From Candidatus Delongbacteria bacterium (lineage in GTDB: Bacteria > JAGOEH01), in assembly GCA_017997825.1 (NCBI GenBank), contig JAGOEH010000045.1:1-19479 (forward strand): a DNA stretch of 19,479 nt. Reading direction: 5' to 3'. The translations under genes were made by a program, and so were the position numbers. The notes below the pieces were generated by a model that was not told where the DNA came from, did not search any database, and worked only from the letters and a program-made list of their open reading frames with translations. Shown one piece after another: positions 1-8,177 of this stretch. How positions within the stretch are numbered: the stretch's first letter is position 1; the number at the start of each line of letters is the position of its first letter.

Positions 1-1442
1 AGCTCAAACTGGGCGATGAAATCGAAGTTTTTCTGGAGAATATTGAAAACAAAGAGGGTACCATTGCCCTATCCAAGAAAAAAGCCGATTTCTTCAAGGT
101 TTGGGACCAGATCAAGAAGGATTATGAAGAAAACTGCCTGGTCGATGGATTCCTGGCAAAACGGATCAAAGGTGGAATGGTAGCCAAGATCTACGGAGTT
201 GAAGCCTTCCTGCCGGGTTCCCAAATCGATATCAAGCAGGTGACGGATTTTGAGAAGTATGTTGGTAAGACTCTGCCGCTCAAAATTATCAAAGTCAACA
301 AAACCCGGCGCAATATCGTGGTTTCACGCCGAGCCGTGCTGGAAGATGAACGGGAAAAGAAACGCAGCGAGATCCTGAAAAACATCGAAAAAGGTATGAT
401 CGTTGAAGGAATTGTCAAGAATATCACCGATTTCGGCGTTTTTATCGATCTGGGCGGGGTGGACGGACTCCTCCACATTACCGATATGTCCTGGGGACGG
501 ATCAACCATCCCTCCGAAATGCTGAAGATCGGGGACAAAGCCAAAGTCAAGGTTATCGAATACGATAAGCAAAAACAGCGGATTTCCCTGGGTATCAAAC
601 AGCTTGAACCTTATCCTTGGGAAAAGGTGGAAGAGAAATACCCGATCGGCAGTAAGGTCAAAGGCCGGGTTGTCAGTCTGACCGATTACGGTGCCTTCAT
701 CGAACTGGAAAAAGGGATCGAAGGATTGGTTCATATCTCTGAAATGTCATGGACCCAGCATGTCAAACATCCCTCCCAGGTTCTCAAAATCGGAGAAGAT
801 ATCGAAGCGGTTGTGCTGAATGTTAACCGCGGAGATGAGAAGATTTCTCTGGGACTCAAGCAGATCAATCCTGATCCCTGGGAAGTAGCTGCTGAAAAGT
901 ATCCGATCGGAACCTGCTTAAAAGGAATTGTCAAAAACCTGACCAATTTCGGAGCTTTCATTGAAATCGAAGATGGTGTGGAAGGCCTGGTTCATATCAG
1001 TGATATCTCTTGGACTTAGCGGATTCGTCACCCGAATGAATTGCTGAAAAAGGGAGAAGACACGGATGTGGTCGTTTTAGGTCTGGATCGTGAAAATCGC
1101 CGAATCTCTTTGGGTATGAAGCAGATTGTTGAAGATCCCTGGAAAATCCATGCCCAGGAATTCTCCCCCGGTAAGGAAACCATCGGTAAAATCCGTAAAG
1201 TCCTTGAAAAAGGACTGATTATCGATCTGGACTATGACCTGGAAGGATTTGTTCCGGTTTCCCAAATCGGTGCCTTCAATATCAAAAAACCGGCTGATTT
1301 CTTCTACGATGGGATGGAAATCCCGATGCAGGTCATCGAGCTGGATAATGAAAACCGTCGGATTGTGCTGTCGGTCAAATCCTATTTTGATAACCGAGAG
1401 CCCGAAAAGATGGAAGAGTTCATCGAACAGCATAAACGCTGA
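1..1442 (+). CDS. rpsA: 30S ribosomal protein S1, 5'-truncated by the window edge and interrupted by an in-frame amber codon
   Basis: S1 binds mRNA on the 30S subunit and helps load it for translation. The open frame begins at base 3 and already lies inside the gene, so the true start is outside the window. The visible part (479 codons to TGA at 1440-1442) holds the end of one S1/OB repeat and then five more: roughly visible residues 44-115, 131-200, 216-288, 303-375 and 390-459. Repeats three to five carry the classic S1 signature of a GxFI/GAFI strand, an EGLxHI or DGLLHI turn, an SW tryptophan, and an (R/K)ISLG(I/L/M)KQ end. At 1017-1019 the frame reads TAG, inside the fifth repeat just after SWT; the parallel position in the fourth repeat is SWTQ (CAG). 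The frame resumes at once with RIRHPNELL. Translation ending at the amber would remove half of the fifth repeat and all of the sixth. The family assignment is certain; whether the stop is real is not. Confidence 0.93.
1017..1019 (+). other. In-frame amber codon within rpsA
   Basis: TAG sits between ACT (Thr) and CGG (Arg), with S1-type coding sequence in the same frame on both sides. The neighbouring repeat has CAG (Gln) at the equivalent place, so a single C-to-T change explains it. No good Shine-Dalgarno sequence precedes the next in-frame start-like codon (TTG at 1041). It may be a sequencing or assembly error, a strain polymorphism, or a true truncation. Confidence 0.9.
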
Positions 1443-1470
1443 TTGGTGTGCTGAGCATTCCAATGCAAAA

Positions 1471-1501
1471 GGGACAACCTCCGGGTTGTCCCTTTTTTTT
1501 T
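1471..1501 (+). terminator. Rho-independent terminator of rpsA
   Basis: A 9-bp stem (1471-1479 with 1484-1492, GGGACAACC/GGTTGTCCC) is closed by a TCCG tetraloop of the stable C(UNCG)G class and followed directly by nine T residues (1493-1501). It starts 28 bases after the rpsA stop. On the minus strand only four T follow the same stem, so it would be a weaker terminator for the converging peptidase transcript. Confidence 0.93.
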
Positions 1502-1518
1502 CGAGTGTATCCGCCTGA

Positions 1519-2787
1519 TTATTTTAAATAAGAGGTTACACAATCCTTATGAATGATGATCGATAGCATTTTCAGTTTGATATAATCGTGGCGGTAAAAA
1601 TAGTATCCCTTAAATTTCCCCCACCGGGATCCACGTCCGGAATCCTTGATCAGAAACCAATCCTGATTGTCCACCTTGGTATATCCGATCAGATGAATCC
1701 CATGATCATCATCGGAAGTCTGGTTAACAATCCTTAATTCACGGGCATCCTGGTCGATATAATCCTGAGGAATATCGAAACTTGGAACAATGGCCGCATC
1801 CTGAAATCCATCATATCCGGGTTCGCTCACGTCACCGCCGATTACCAGGCTATACCCCTTCTGAATCGATTCCTGGATGATTTTATAGAATTGATCGAGG
1901 GGGAGGTTATAGGTGGTGGACGTTTTACGCCAATTGTCGACATAATCATACGGGGCATAGGTATAGAACGGAACGGCCAGGGTAGATTGGATCGAGGCAT
2001 AATCATCCATATTCAGTTTGAGAACCTGGCTCAGGAAGGCCTGAGGTGTCATTTTCTTTCCTTGATAAACAATCTGGGTGGGCGGTGCTCCCAAATACTT
2101 GTTCAGGATTGACCGGATATAATTCAGGGCCTGCTCCTCATCCCAGATTTCATTGGCTTTCAGATAATCCAAGTAGGATCTGATTTCAGCCAGTAAGGGT
2201 TCATGGTTATGCAGACTATCCTGATTGAGATACCCGGTATAGCACTCAGCCGGAACAATTCCATACGTTTTCCAGATTTCAAACAGAGCTTCGGTCTGTG
2301 AGCCTTCCGCCACATAAGAATCACCCTTGGTCTGAATATAGCGTCGTACTTTTTCAATATATTCATAGTATACCGTATGGAGTTCGGACAGTTTGATCTT
2401 TTTTCCATGTAATCGATAGACTTCCGATTCAAAGAATGATGTGCCGCAAAAACACCAGCACATCCCGGAATTGTATTGGGCGACCGGGGGGAAATGGAAG
2501 ATCGGTTTAAATTCTTCCAGACTTTGGGGGATACGGATCGATTTCATATCGACTCGAAGCTTCTTCTTGGTGTCCGTTTTGGCTTTTTTCTCTTGTGCCT
2601 GGATGGTTCGGATGGAATCGAGGGTAGCCTGGTGGATGGAATCATGCTGACTATTCCGTTCATTGATCAGTTTAAGCACCGAATCCTTATAAGAATCGAC
2701 ATAAATAGCCGGAGTTCGGGTTTGGGCCGACAGAGATTGAAACAGCATCATCATAAGAGATAAGCATAATACTGGGATCGGACGCAT
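1519..2787 (-). CDS. Secreted C1-family cysteine peptidase, bleomycin-hydrolase/aminopeptidase-C-like
   Basis: The 422-residue product starts with an export signal (hydrophobic residues 5-20, likely cleavage after SLSA), then a charged linker to about residue 85, then a papain-fold domain. Catalytic features are visible: Q104 six residues before the nucleophile C110 (QYNSGMCW), and H362 in HGIHLIGY. The third position, the Asn of papain's KNSWG, reads Asp (D382 in IKDSGRG). The insertions and spacing fit the bleomycin-hydrolase branch better than classical papain. It is the last gene of the leftward block, 25 bases after hslU, with a good Shine-Dalgarno AAGGAG seven bases before ATG. The export signal means it acts in the periplasm or outside, unlike cytoplasmic bleomycin hydrolases. 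Its substrate cannot be told from sequence. The family call is confident; the exact subfamily is less so. Confidence 0.82.
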   Translation of the reverse strand: MRPIPVLCLSLMMMLFQSLSAQTRTPAIYVDSYKDSVLKLINERNSQHDSIHQATLDSIRTIQAQEKKAKTDTKKKLRVDMKSIRIPQSLEEFKPIFHFPPVAQYNSGMCWCFCGTSFFESEVYRLHGKKIKLSELHTVYYEYIEKVRRYIQTKGDSYVAEGSQTEALFEIWKTYGIVPAECYTGYLNQDSLHNHEPLLAEIRSYLDYLKANEIWDEEQALNYIRSILNKYLGAPPTQIVYQGKKMTPQAFLSQVLKLNMDDYASIQSTLAVPFYTYAPYDYVDNWRKTSTTYNLPLDQFYKIIQESIQKGYSLVIGGDVSEPGYDGFQDAAIVPSFDIPQDYIDQDARELRIVNQTSDDDHGIHLIGYTKVDNQDWFLIKDSGRGSRWGKFKGYYFYRHDYIKLKMLSIIIHKDCVTSYLK

Positions 2788-2812
2788 ACGGAATCTCCTT
2801 TGCAGATAAGGG

Positions 2813-4126
2813 TTAAAGAATATAACGAGAAAGGTCTTCGTCCTGCAGGATCGGATCGAGCTTTCGGATAATCTCTTTTTCTGTAATTAGAATTCGTTTT
2901 TTCTTGATTTCGGGAGCATCGTATAAATATTCTTCCAGGATAATGGATAACACGGTATGCAGACGTCGGGCGCCGATGTTTTCCCCGCATTCATTGGCTT
3001 TATCAGCCATTTCGGCAATTTTGCGAATCGAGGCCGGCCGAAAACAAAGGGAAATGCCCTCGGCTTTGAATAAAGCTTGGTATTGTTTAATCAGGGCATT
3101 TTCCGGCAGTGTCAGAATCTTCTCAAAATCGTCGGCTGAGAGATCATCCATTTCCACTCGGATGGGAAATCGTCCCTGGAGTTCGGGTATCAGATCGGAA
3201 GGTGAAGAAACATGAAATGCTCCGGCTGCAATGAACAGAATGTGATCGGTTTTGACCAGTCCGTATTTTGTAAAAACCGAGGTTCCTTCGATAATAGGCA
3301 GTAAATCGCGTTGGACTCCCTCCCGTGAAACATCCGGACCATTCCCCGATGTTTCACCCGCCACCTTGTCGATTTCATCCAGAAACACAATTCCATTTTC
3401 TTCGACCTCCTCGATACATTCACGGATCATGGTATCCTGATCGATCAGATCGTCCAGAAACTCATTAAAAAAAATATCTTCGGCTTCCGGAACAGTCATT
3501 TTTTTCAGTTTTTTCTGTTGGTGCATCATGGTTTCCATTATATCCTGAACATTGCGGTTCAGGTCATCACTCAGTCGGGATGGATTGGTCATATCGATAG
3601 CCAAGATAGGTGATTCGTTGGAAGAGACTTCCGATTCGATCATGACTTCATCATAGCGGCCGGATTCGATATCCTGTTCAAGAGTTTTCTCATCCAGCAG
3701 AGCATTGTTCTGCGTCAAGATTTCACTCACCCGCTGGAGGCTTTGTCGACGGGCCGTGATTCGATTAAGCTCGATGTATTTTAATTTTACGGCATTATAG
3801 GCGACATCGATCAGATCCCGGATAAGGGATTCCACATCCCGTCCCATGTAACCCACCTCAGTGAAACGGGAGGCTTCGACCTTGATGAAGGGGGAATGGG
3901 TCAGATTGGCCAGGCGTCGGGCAATCTCGGTCTTCCCTACTCCGGTGGGGCCGATCAGAATGATGTTATTGGGCATGATCTCTTTACGGATGGAGGATTC
4001 CAATTGTTGTCTCCGCCATCGGTTGCGCAAGGCAATGGCGACTGATTTTTTGGCTTTTTCCTGTCCAATGATGTATTTATCCAGGTAGGCCACAATTTGT
4101 CGTGGAGTCAGATCATCGTGAATCAT
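2813..4126 (-). CDS. hslU: ATP-dependent protease ATPase subunit HslU (ClpY)
   Basis: HslU is the AAA+ unfoldase ring that feeds substrates into HslV. The 437 residues match the usual length (E. coli has about 443). Visible motifs are Walker A GPTGVGKT (59-66), the pore loop GYMG (92-95), Walker B GIVFLDEID (245-253), an arginine finger in LQGRF (R319), and sensor-2 GARRL (385-389). The variable I domain spans roughly 110-235. The C-terminal tail DLSRYIL is the segment that inserts into HslV to activate it and closely matches E. coli DLSRFIL. The start codon overlaps the hslV stop (ATGA), with AAGGA upstream, which suggests translational coupling and balanced subunit production. The pore loop has Met where E. 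coli has Val. Confidence 0.98.
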   Translation of the reverse strand: MIHDDLTPRQIVAYLDKYIIGQEKAKKSVAIALRNRWRRQQLESSIRKEIMPNNIILIGPTGVGKTEIARRLANLTHSPFIKVEASRFTEVGYMGRDVESLIRDLIDVAYNAVKLKYIELNRITARRQSLQRVSEILTQNNALLDEKTLEQDIESGRYDEVMIESEVSSNESPILAIDMTNPSRLSDDLNRNVQDIMETMMHQQKKLKKMTVPEAEDIFFNEFLDDLIDQDTMIRECIEEVEENGIVFLDEIDKVAGETSGNGPDVSREGVQRDLLPIIEGTSVFTKYGLVKTDHILFIAAGAFHVSSPSDLIPELQGRFPIRVEMDDLSADDFEKILTLPENALIKQYQALFKAEGISLCFRPASIRKIAEMADKANECGENIGARRLHTVLSIILEEYLYDAPEIKKKRILITEKEIIRKLDPILQDEDLSRYIL

Positions 4127-4656
4127 TCCAGTTCCTTGATATAGAGATTGCGGTTGGTGAAGACGCAGATTTCGGATGCGATTTCCAGAGATTTGGTGAC
4201 AATCTCGGAGGCATTCAGATCAGTATTCTGGATCAGGGCTTTGGCCGCTGCCATGGCAAAATTGCCGCCCGACCCGATAGCGACAATTCCATCATCGGGT
4301 TCGATGATATCCCCGGTCCCGGAGATCAATAATCCGGTCTGTTTATCATACACGGCCAGCATAGCCTCCAGATTGCGCAGATATTTATCGGTTCTCCAGT
4401 CTTTGGCCAGATTGATGGCGGCTCGATATAGATTCCCCTTGACCTCATCCAACTTTTCTTCGAATCGTTCGAACAAAGTCATGGCGTCGGCCACAGCCCC
4501 GGCAAAACCCGCCACAACGGAATTGTTATACAATAATCTGATTTTTTTGGCATTGGCTTTGATGATCGTGTCTCCTAGTGTTACCTGGCCATCCGCTCCC
4601 ATTGCAACCCGATTGTTTTTTTTAAGACCGATCACTGTTGTTCCATGCATGAGCAT
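4123..4656 (-). CDS. hslV: ATP-dependent protease proteolytic subunit HslV (ClpQ)
   Basis: HslV is the N-terminal-nucleophile threonine peptidase that forms the two-ring core of the HslUV protease. The 177-residue product begins MLMHG, a short propeptide; the mature chain should start at T6 (TTVIGLKK). Counting T6 as 1, the expected active-site residues fall into place: D22 (position 17, in GADGQ) and K38 (position 33, in NAKK). Later blocks such as FAGAVADAMTLFE, LAKDWRTDK and AIGSGGNFA are family hallmarks. A strong Shine-Dalgarno (AAGGAG, five bases before ATG) supports this start; M3 is a weaker alternative. The gene follows uvrB after 15 bases and overlaps hslU by four. Confidence 0.98.
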   Translation of the reverse strand: MLMHGTTVIGLKKNNRVAMGADGQVTLGDTIIKANAKKIRLLYNNSVVAGFAGAVADAMTLFERFEEKLDEVKGNLYRAAINLAKDWRTDKYLRNLEAMLAVYDKQTGLLISGTGDIIEPDDGIVAIGSGGNFAMAAAKALIQNTDLNASEIVTKSLEIASEICVFTNRNLYIKELE

Positions 4657-4671
4657 GCTGACTCCTTAGGC

Positions 4672-6660
4672 TTATTTTTTTAACAGCTGATAGAGTTTCC
4701 GGATTTCATCCCGGAGTAAAGCGGCTTTCTCAAATTCAAGTTCAGCCGCTAATTGGTTCATCTGTTCTTTGAGAATTGAAATCATTGCTTCCAACTCGTT
4801 TTTGGTCTTGACCGATGTCTCCCGTTTTCTCAGCATCTCGCTGATGGAATTCTGATCCATCTGGGTCGGAATCCGGAGGGAATCATCCAGGCTGCGTTTG
4901 ACGGAGCGGGGTTCGATCTGGTGGATCCGATTGTAGTCCATCTGAATCTGACGTCGGCGATTAGCTTCCTGGATAGCCCGTTCCATCGAACCGGTGATCT
5001 TATCGGCATACAGGATCACCCGGCCGTTGATATGACGGGAAGCCCGTCCCATCGTCTGGATCAGCGATGTCTCACTGCGTAGAAATCCCTCTTTATCGGC
5101 ATCGAATACCGCCACCAGACTGACCTCCGGTAAATCCAATCCTTCCCTCAGCAGATTGATTCCGATCAGAATGTCATAGTCACCGGCCCGGAGTCCCCGC
5201 AGAATCTCGACTCGTTCCAGGGCATCGATCTCAGAATGCAGATAACGGGCTCTAAAATCCAGTTGGATCAGATAAGCCGTTAAGTCTTCGGCCATTTTTT
5301 TGGTCAGGGTGGTACCTAAAATCCGTTCTCCCCGGTTGACCACCGATCTGGATTCCTGAATAAAGTCATCCACCTGGGACAGGGAGGGACGGACCATCAC
5401 CTCTGGATCGATCAATCCGGTAGGCCGAATCAACTGTTGAATAACATGGGATCCTGATTTTTCGATTTCATAGGGCCCTGGAGTCGCGGAAACAAATAGG
5501 GCCTGGCGGGTTGACTCCTCAAACTCATGAAAGAACATTGGACGATTGTCCATCGCTGAAGGAAGCCGAAACCCATAATTCACCAGCACCTCTTTTCGGC
5601 TTCGGTCGCCGGCAAACATGCCCCTGATCTGAGGAATAGTGACATGGCTTTCATCAATAAAGGTCAGGTAATCAGGTGGGAAAAAATCGATCAGGGTATA
5701 AGGACGCTCTCCCGGCATGCGGTCGCTTAAATGGCGGGAATAGTTTTCGATTCCGCTGCAGTATCCAACCTCCCGGATCATCTCGAGATCATAAAGAGTC
5801 CGCTGCTCAAGTCGTTGGGCTTCCACCAGCTTGTTCTCCTGCTGGAATTTCTGAAGGCGGTCCCGGAGTTCATCCTTGATGGAGGAGATCGATTGTTGAA
5901 GTCTTTCCTGACTGGTGATGAAATGCTTGGCCGGATAGAGAATGAACGAGGACCGCTTCTCGAAGTTTTTTCCTGTAACCGGATCGATAAAATACAATTC
6001 TTCCAGTTCATCTCCGAAAAAGCTGAGACGTAATCCCCAGTTTTCATATGCCGGATAGATTTCAATCGTATCCCCTCTTACCCGAAACGTACCCCGTTCC
6101 GGCGCCACATCATTACGTTCATAATACATCTCGATCAGGCGTTTGAGAACGGCCTTGCGAGGATAGTCTCCTCCTGTTTTAAGAAAATAGGTCATGTTTC
6201 GGTAATCCTCAGGCGATCCCAGACCATAAATACAGGAGACGCTGGCGACAATGATCACATCTCGCCGTTCCATCAGTGAACTGGTAGCTTTCAAGCGCAG
6301 CCGCTCAATTTCATCATTGACCGACGTATCTTTCTCAATATAGGTATCCGTTGTCGGCATATAGGCTTCCGGCTGATAATAATCATAATAGCTGATAAAA
6401 TACTCGACCGCATTGTTCGGGAAAAAAAGTTTGAATTCATTATACAACTGAGCGGCCAGGGTTTTATTGTGAGAGATCACCAGCGCCGGCCGTCCTAAAC
6501 GGGCAATCACATTGGCCATGATATAGGTTTTTCCGGACCCGGTCACTCCCAATAGAGTCTGATACTTGGTATCCTGATTGAGTCCATTGACCAGGTGTTG
6601 AATGGTTTCTTCCTGGGTCGGAGAAACCGTAAATTCAGACTGCAATGAAAAAATACTCAT
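4672..6660 (-). CDS. uvrB: Excinuclease ABC subunit B (UvrB)
   Basis: UvrB is the damage-verifying helicase-like subunit of nucleotide excision repair; it takes DNA from UvrA and recruits UvrC. Counting from the ATG at 6660 it has 662 residues (E. coli 673). Visible are the N-terminal FSLQSEF motif, Walker A GVTGSGKT (38-45), the strand-separating beta-hairpin YYDYYQPEAYMP (from about 91), Walker B-type DESH (336-339), helicase C-terminal motifs (MGRASRHING), and a C-terminal UVR domain (LEFEKAALLRDEIRKL) that binds UvrC. I chose ATG 6660 over an in-frame TTG at 6669: GAAGG lies nine bases before the ATG but directly abuts the TTG. The gene begins just after the stop of the 69-aa membrane protein. 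No uvrA is visible. Confidence 0.98.
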   Translation of the reverse strand: MSIFSLQSEFTVSPTQEETIQHLVNGLNQDTKYQTLLGVTGSGKTYIMANVIARLGRPALVISHNKTLAAQLYNEFKLFFPNNAVEYFISYYDYYQPEAYMPTTDTYIEKDTSVNDEIERLRLKATSSLMERRDVIIVASVSCIYGLGSPEDYRNMTYFLKTGGDYPRKAVLKRLIEMYYERNDVAPERGTFRVRGDTIEIYPAYENWGLRLSFFGDELEELYFIDPVTGKNFEKRSSFILYPAKHFITSQERLQQSISSIKDELRDRLQKFQQENKLVEAQRLEQRTLYDLEMIREVGYCSGIENYSRHLSDRMPGERPYTLIDFFPPDYLTFIDESHVTIPQIRGMFAGDRSRKEVLVNYGFRLPSAMDNRPMFFHEFEESTRQALFVSATPGPYEIEKSGSHVIQQLIRPTGLIDPEVMVRPSLSQVDDFIQESRSVVNRGERILGTTLTKKMAEDLTAYLIQLDFRARYLHSEIDALERVEILRGLRAGDYDILIGINLLREGLDLPEVSLVAVFDADKEGFLRSETSLIQTMGRASRHINGRVILYADKITGSMERAIQEANRRRQIQMDYNRIHQIEPRSVKRSLDDSLRIPTQMDQNSISEMLRKRETSVKTKNELEAMISILKEQMNQLAAELEFEKAALLRDEIRKLYQLLKK

Positions 6661-6665
6661 GAGGG

Positions 6666-6875
6666 TCAACCTTCATCTTTAATTTCTGTAAACTCTGCAT
6701 CTACAATACGATCGGAATAATCCGGCTTGGGTTTTGATCGCGCCGGGTCGCTCGGTTGAGATTGCATCCCGGCCGATGGATTGATCTGGTTAATTTTATC
6801 ATATATCGATCGGAACAACCGATACACCTTGTAAACCAGATAGATCAACACCAGCAATAATAAGACTTTAATCAT
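6666..6875 (-). CDS. Small single-span membrane protein of unknown function
   Basis: I do not recognise a named family. The 69-residue product has one N-terminal membrane helix (about residues 3-17, rich in Leu, Val and Ile) followed by a basic, aromatic stretch (YKVYRLFRSIYDK). A polar Ser/Pro/Lys linker then leads to an acidic end (IVDAEFTEIKDEG). Small proteins with this layout and a DAEF-type tail occur in Bacteroidota-like genomes, so it is probably a real gene and not a shadow. Its ATG overlaps the stop of the 131-aa gene (ATGA) and its stop is followed almost at once by uvrB, so it is tightly embedded in the operon. The tail probably faces the cytoplasm and could act as a docking peptide; this is inference. 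Confidence 0.75.
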   Translation of the reverse strand: MIKVLLLLVLIYLVYKVYRLFRSIYDKINQINPSAGMQSQPSDPARSKPKPDYSDRIVDAEFTEIKDEG

Positions 6876-7267
6876 TCCATTCCCTTGTTTTTAAGTTCAT
6901 TTCGTAGAAAAAACGCCGTCTTGGGGGCATAATACTCAATCAGATTCAATATCTTTTCCTCGGCCAGTACAATCAAACGGGCTTTATAGCGTTTCATTTC
7001 CTCTTGATCATCCAGATCGAAGTGGCTTGACAGCGTTTGAGCGATGGTTTTAATTTCATTGACGATTTCATTGAAACGGATATGCCGGTTCAACTGGGTA
7101 ATTTCATCCGAATCAAGCTGGAAGTAAGATCGTTTGAGGATCTCGACCAGGTGATCGGAAAAATGCATCAAATGCAGGTTCAGTTGTTTTTCACTATAAA
7201 ACACTAAAAAGCGGATTTCCCGCAGTAATAATTCGGTATTTTTCAGATAACGCGGATCATCATTCAT
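6872..7267 (-). CDS. Hypothetical 131-aa helical protein
   Basis: I do not recognise a domain. The protein is cytoplasmic by appearance (no signal peptide or membrane segment), rich in Leu, Glu, Lys, His and Ile, and reads as almost entirely alpha-helical, with heptad-like stretches around residues 10-50 and 60-125. There are no cysteines and no obvious catalytic motif. The start ATG at 7267 overlaps the xerD stop by eight bases, with AGGGA about nine bases upstream; a second ATG four bases inside lies in another frame. Its stop overlaps the start of the 69-aa membrane protein. Overlap on both sides strongly supports translation and suggests a function tied to neighbours. A small scaffold or adaptor is a guess only. 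Confidence 0.75.
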   Translation of the reverse strand: MNDDPRYLKNTELLLREIRFLVFYSEKQLNLHLMHFSDHLVEILKRSYFQLDSDEITQLNRHIRFNEIVNEIKTIAQTLSSHFDLDDQEEMKRYKARLIVLAEEKILNLIEYYAPKTAFFLRNELKNKGME

Positions 7268-8177
7268 TCCATTTATCCCTAGGGTGAAAACTTCGATGGA
7301 CTTCCTGCAGATAATCCCGGTCCAGATGGGTATAAATCTCGGTGGTCGAGATATCGGAATGTCCCAGTAATTCCTGAACCGATCTCAGATTGGCCCCTCC
7401 TTCCAGCAGATGAGTGGCAAAAGAGTGCCGCAGCGTATGCGGGGTGACATTCCGTTCAATTCCGGCCCGGAGTGTACAGGCCTTCAATATCTTCCATACT
7501 CCCATTCGGGACAGGGCTTTCCCCCTGAAATTGACGAATATCTGGGAGGTCGGCTGATCTTTAACCAACAAAGGACGAATATCCCGCATATAAAGTTTCA
7601 AATAGTAAATCGCGTACCGTCCGATCGGAACCAGACGTTCCTTGTGGCCCTTGCCGAAAATCCGGAGGATCTCCTGCTCCAAAAAAACACCGGACGAGGT
7701 TAGTCCAATGGCTTCCGACACTCTCAATCCGGAACTGTACATAGTCTCAAGCAAGGCCCGGTCCCGTATTCCCATCGGTTGAGTAACATCAATCAGTTTA
7801 AGCAGTTTTTCCATTTCCGGTATTGTAAGGACTTCCGGAATCCGTTTCCATAATTTGGGTTTGTGAATATACTCCATCGGATTCTCTCGGATGACTCCTT
7901 CACCGATCAGATACTTAAAAAAACTCTTCAGGGAAGAGATATTCCGGGAAAGACTGTTAGGACAAAGCCCAATATCCGTTAAAATCCGGATAAACGCGAT
8001 GATTTCCTCCTGATTGACCCCGCAAAGCTCTTTTTTTCTCATCTTTTCCATATAGTCCACAAAGCGGACTATATCATTCTGATAACTGACCAGGGTATTA
8101 TCGGTATAGCCTTTTTCCAGTCGCAGAAAAGAGAGAAAATTATCGGTCCAATAGGAGGAACTTGAAATATCGGGCAT
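7260..8177 (-). CDS. xerD: Tyrosine site-specific recombinase, XerC/XerD family
   Basis: Xer recombinases resolve chromosome dimers at dif near the terminus, normally as a XerC-XerD pair with FtsK. The 305-residue product has an N-terminal SAM-like core-binding domain (about 8-92) and a C-terminal catalytic domain with the complete active site: R152 (SSGLRVSE), K176 (FGKGHKE), H247 and R250 (HTLRH), H273 (LGHSDIS) and nucleophile Y282 (IYTHLD). The HPR-containing tail is typical. XerC and XerD cannot be separated safely by eye; STTEIYTH looks more like XerD and THLD more like XerC. It starts one base into the stop of the upstream hydrolase gene (TAATG). Its position upstream of hslVU recalls codV-clpQ-clpY of Bacillus. 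The chromosomal linkage and absence of mobile-element signs argue against an integrase. Confidence 0.93.
   Translation of the reverse strand: MPDISSSSYWTDNFLSFLRLEKGYTDNTLVSYQNDIVRFVDYMEKMRKKELCGVNQEEIIAFIRILTDIGLCPNSLSRNISSLKSFFKYLIGEGVIRENPMEYIHKPKLWKRIPEVLTIPEMEKLLKLIDVTQPMGIRDRALLETMYSSGLRVSEAIGLTSSGVFLEQEILRIFGKGHKERLVPIGRYAIYYLKLYMRDIRPLLVKDQPTSQIFVNFRGKALSRMGVWKILKACTLRAGIERNVTPHTLRHSFATHLLEGGANLRSVQELLGHSDISTTEIYTHLDRDYLQEVHRSFHPRDKWNE

Noticed and set aside
191-598. Long antisense frames opposite rpsA, hslU, hslV, uvrB and others
   Set aside because: They mirror the codon pattern of well-supported genes, lack start signals and show no domain of their own.
1017-1019. TAG read as an amino acid (recoded amber or pyrrolysine)
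   Set aside because: TAG also ends the acetyltransferase (15984-15986) and the gene at 19139-19141 at plausible places, and no other conserved gene here has an internal TAG. A point change or sequence error is simpler.
7260-8177. Tyrosine recombinase as an integrase of a mobile element
   Set aside because: It has the Xer length and tail, lies inside a housekeeping operon, and shows no att-like repeats, tRNA gene or phage genes nearby.
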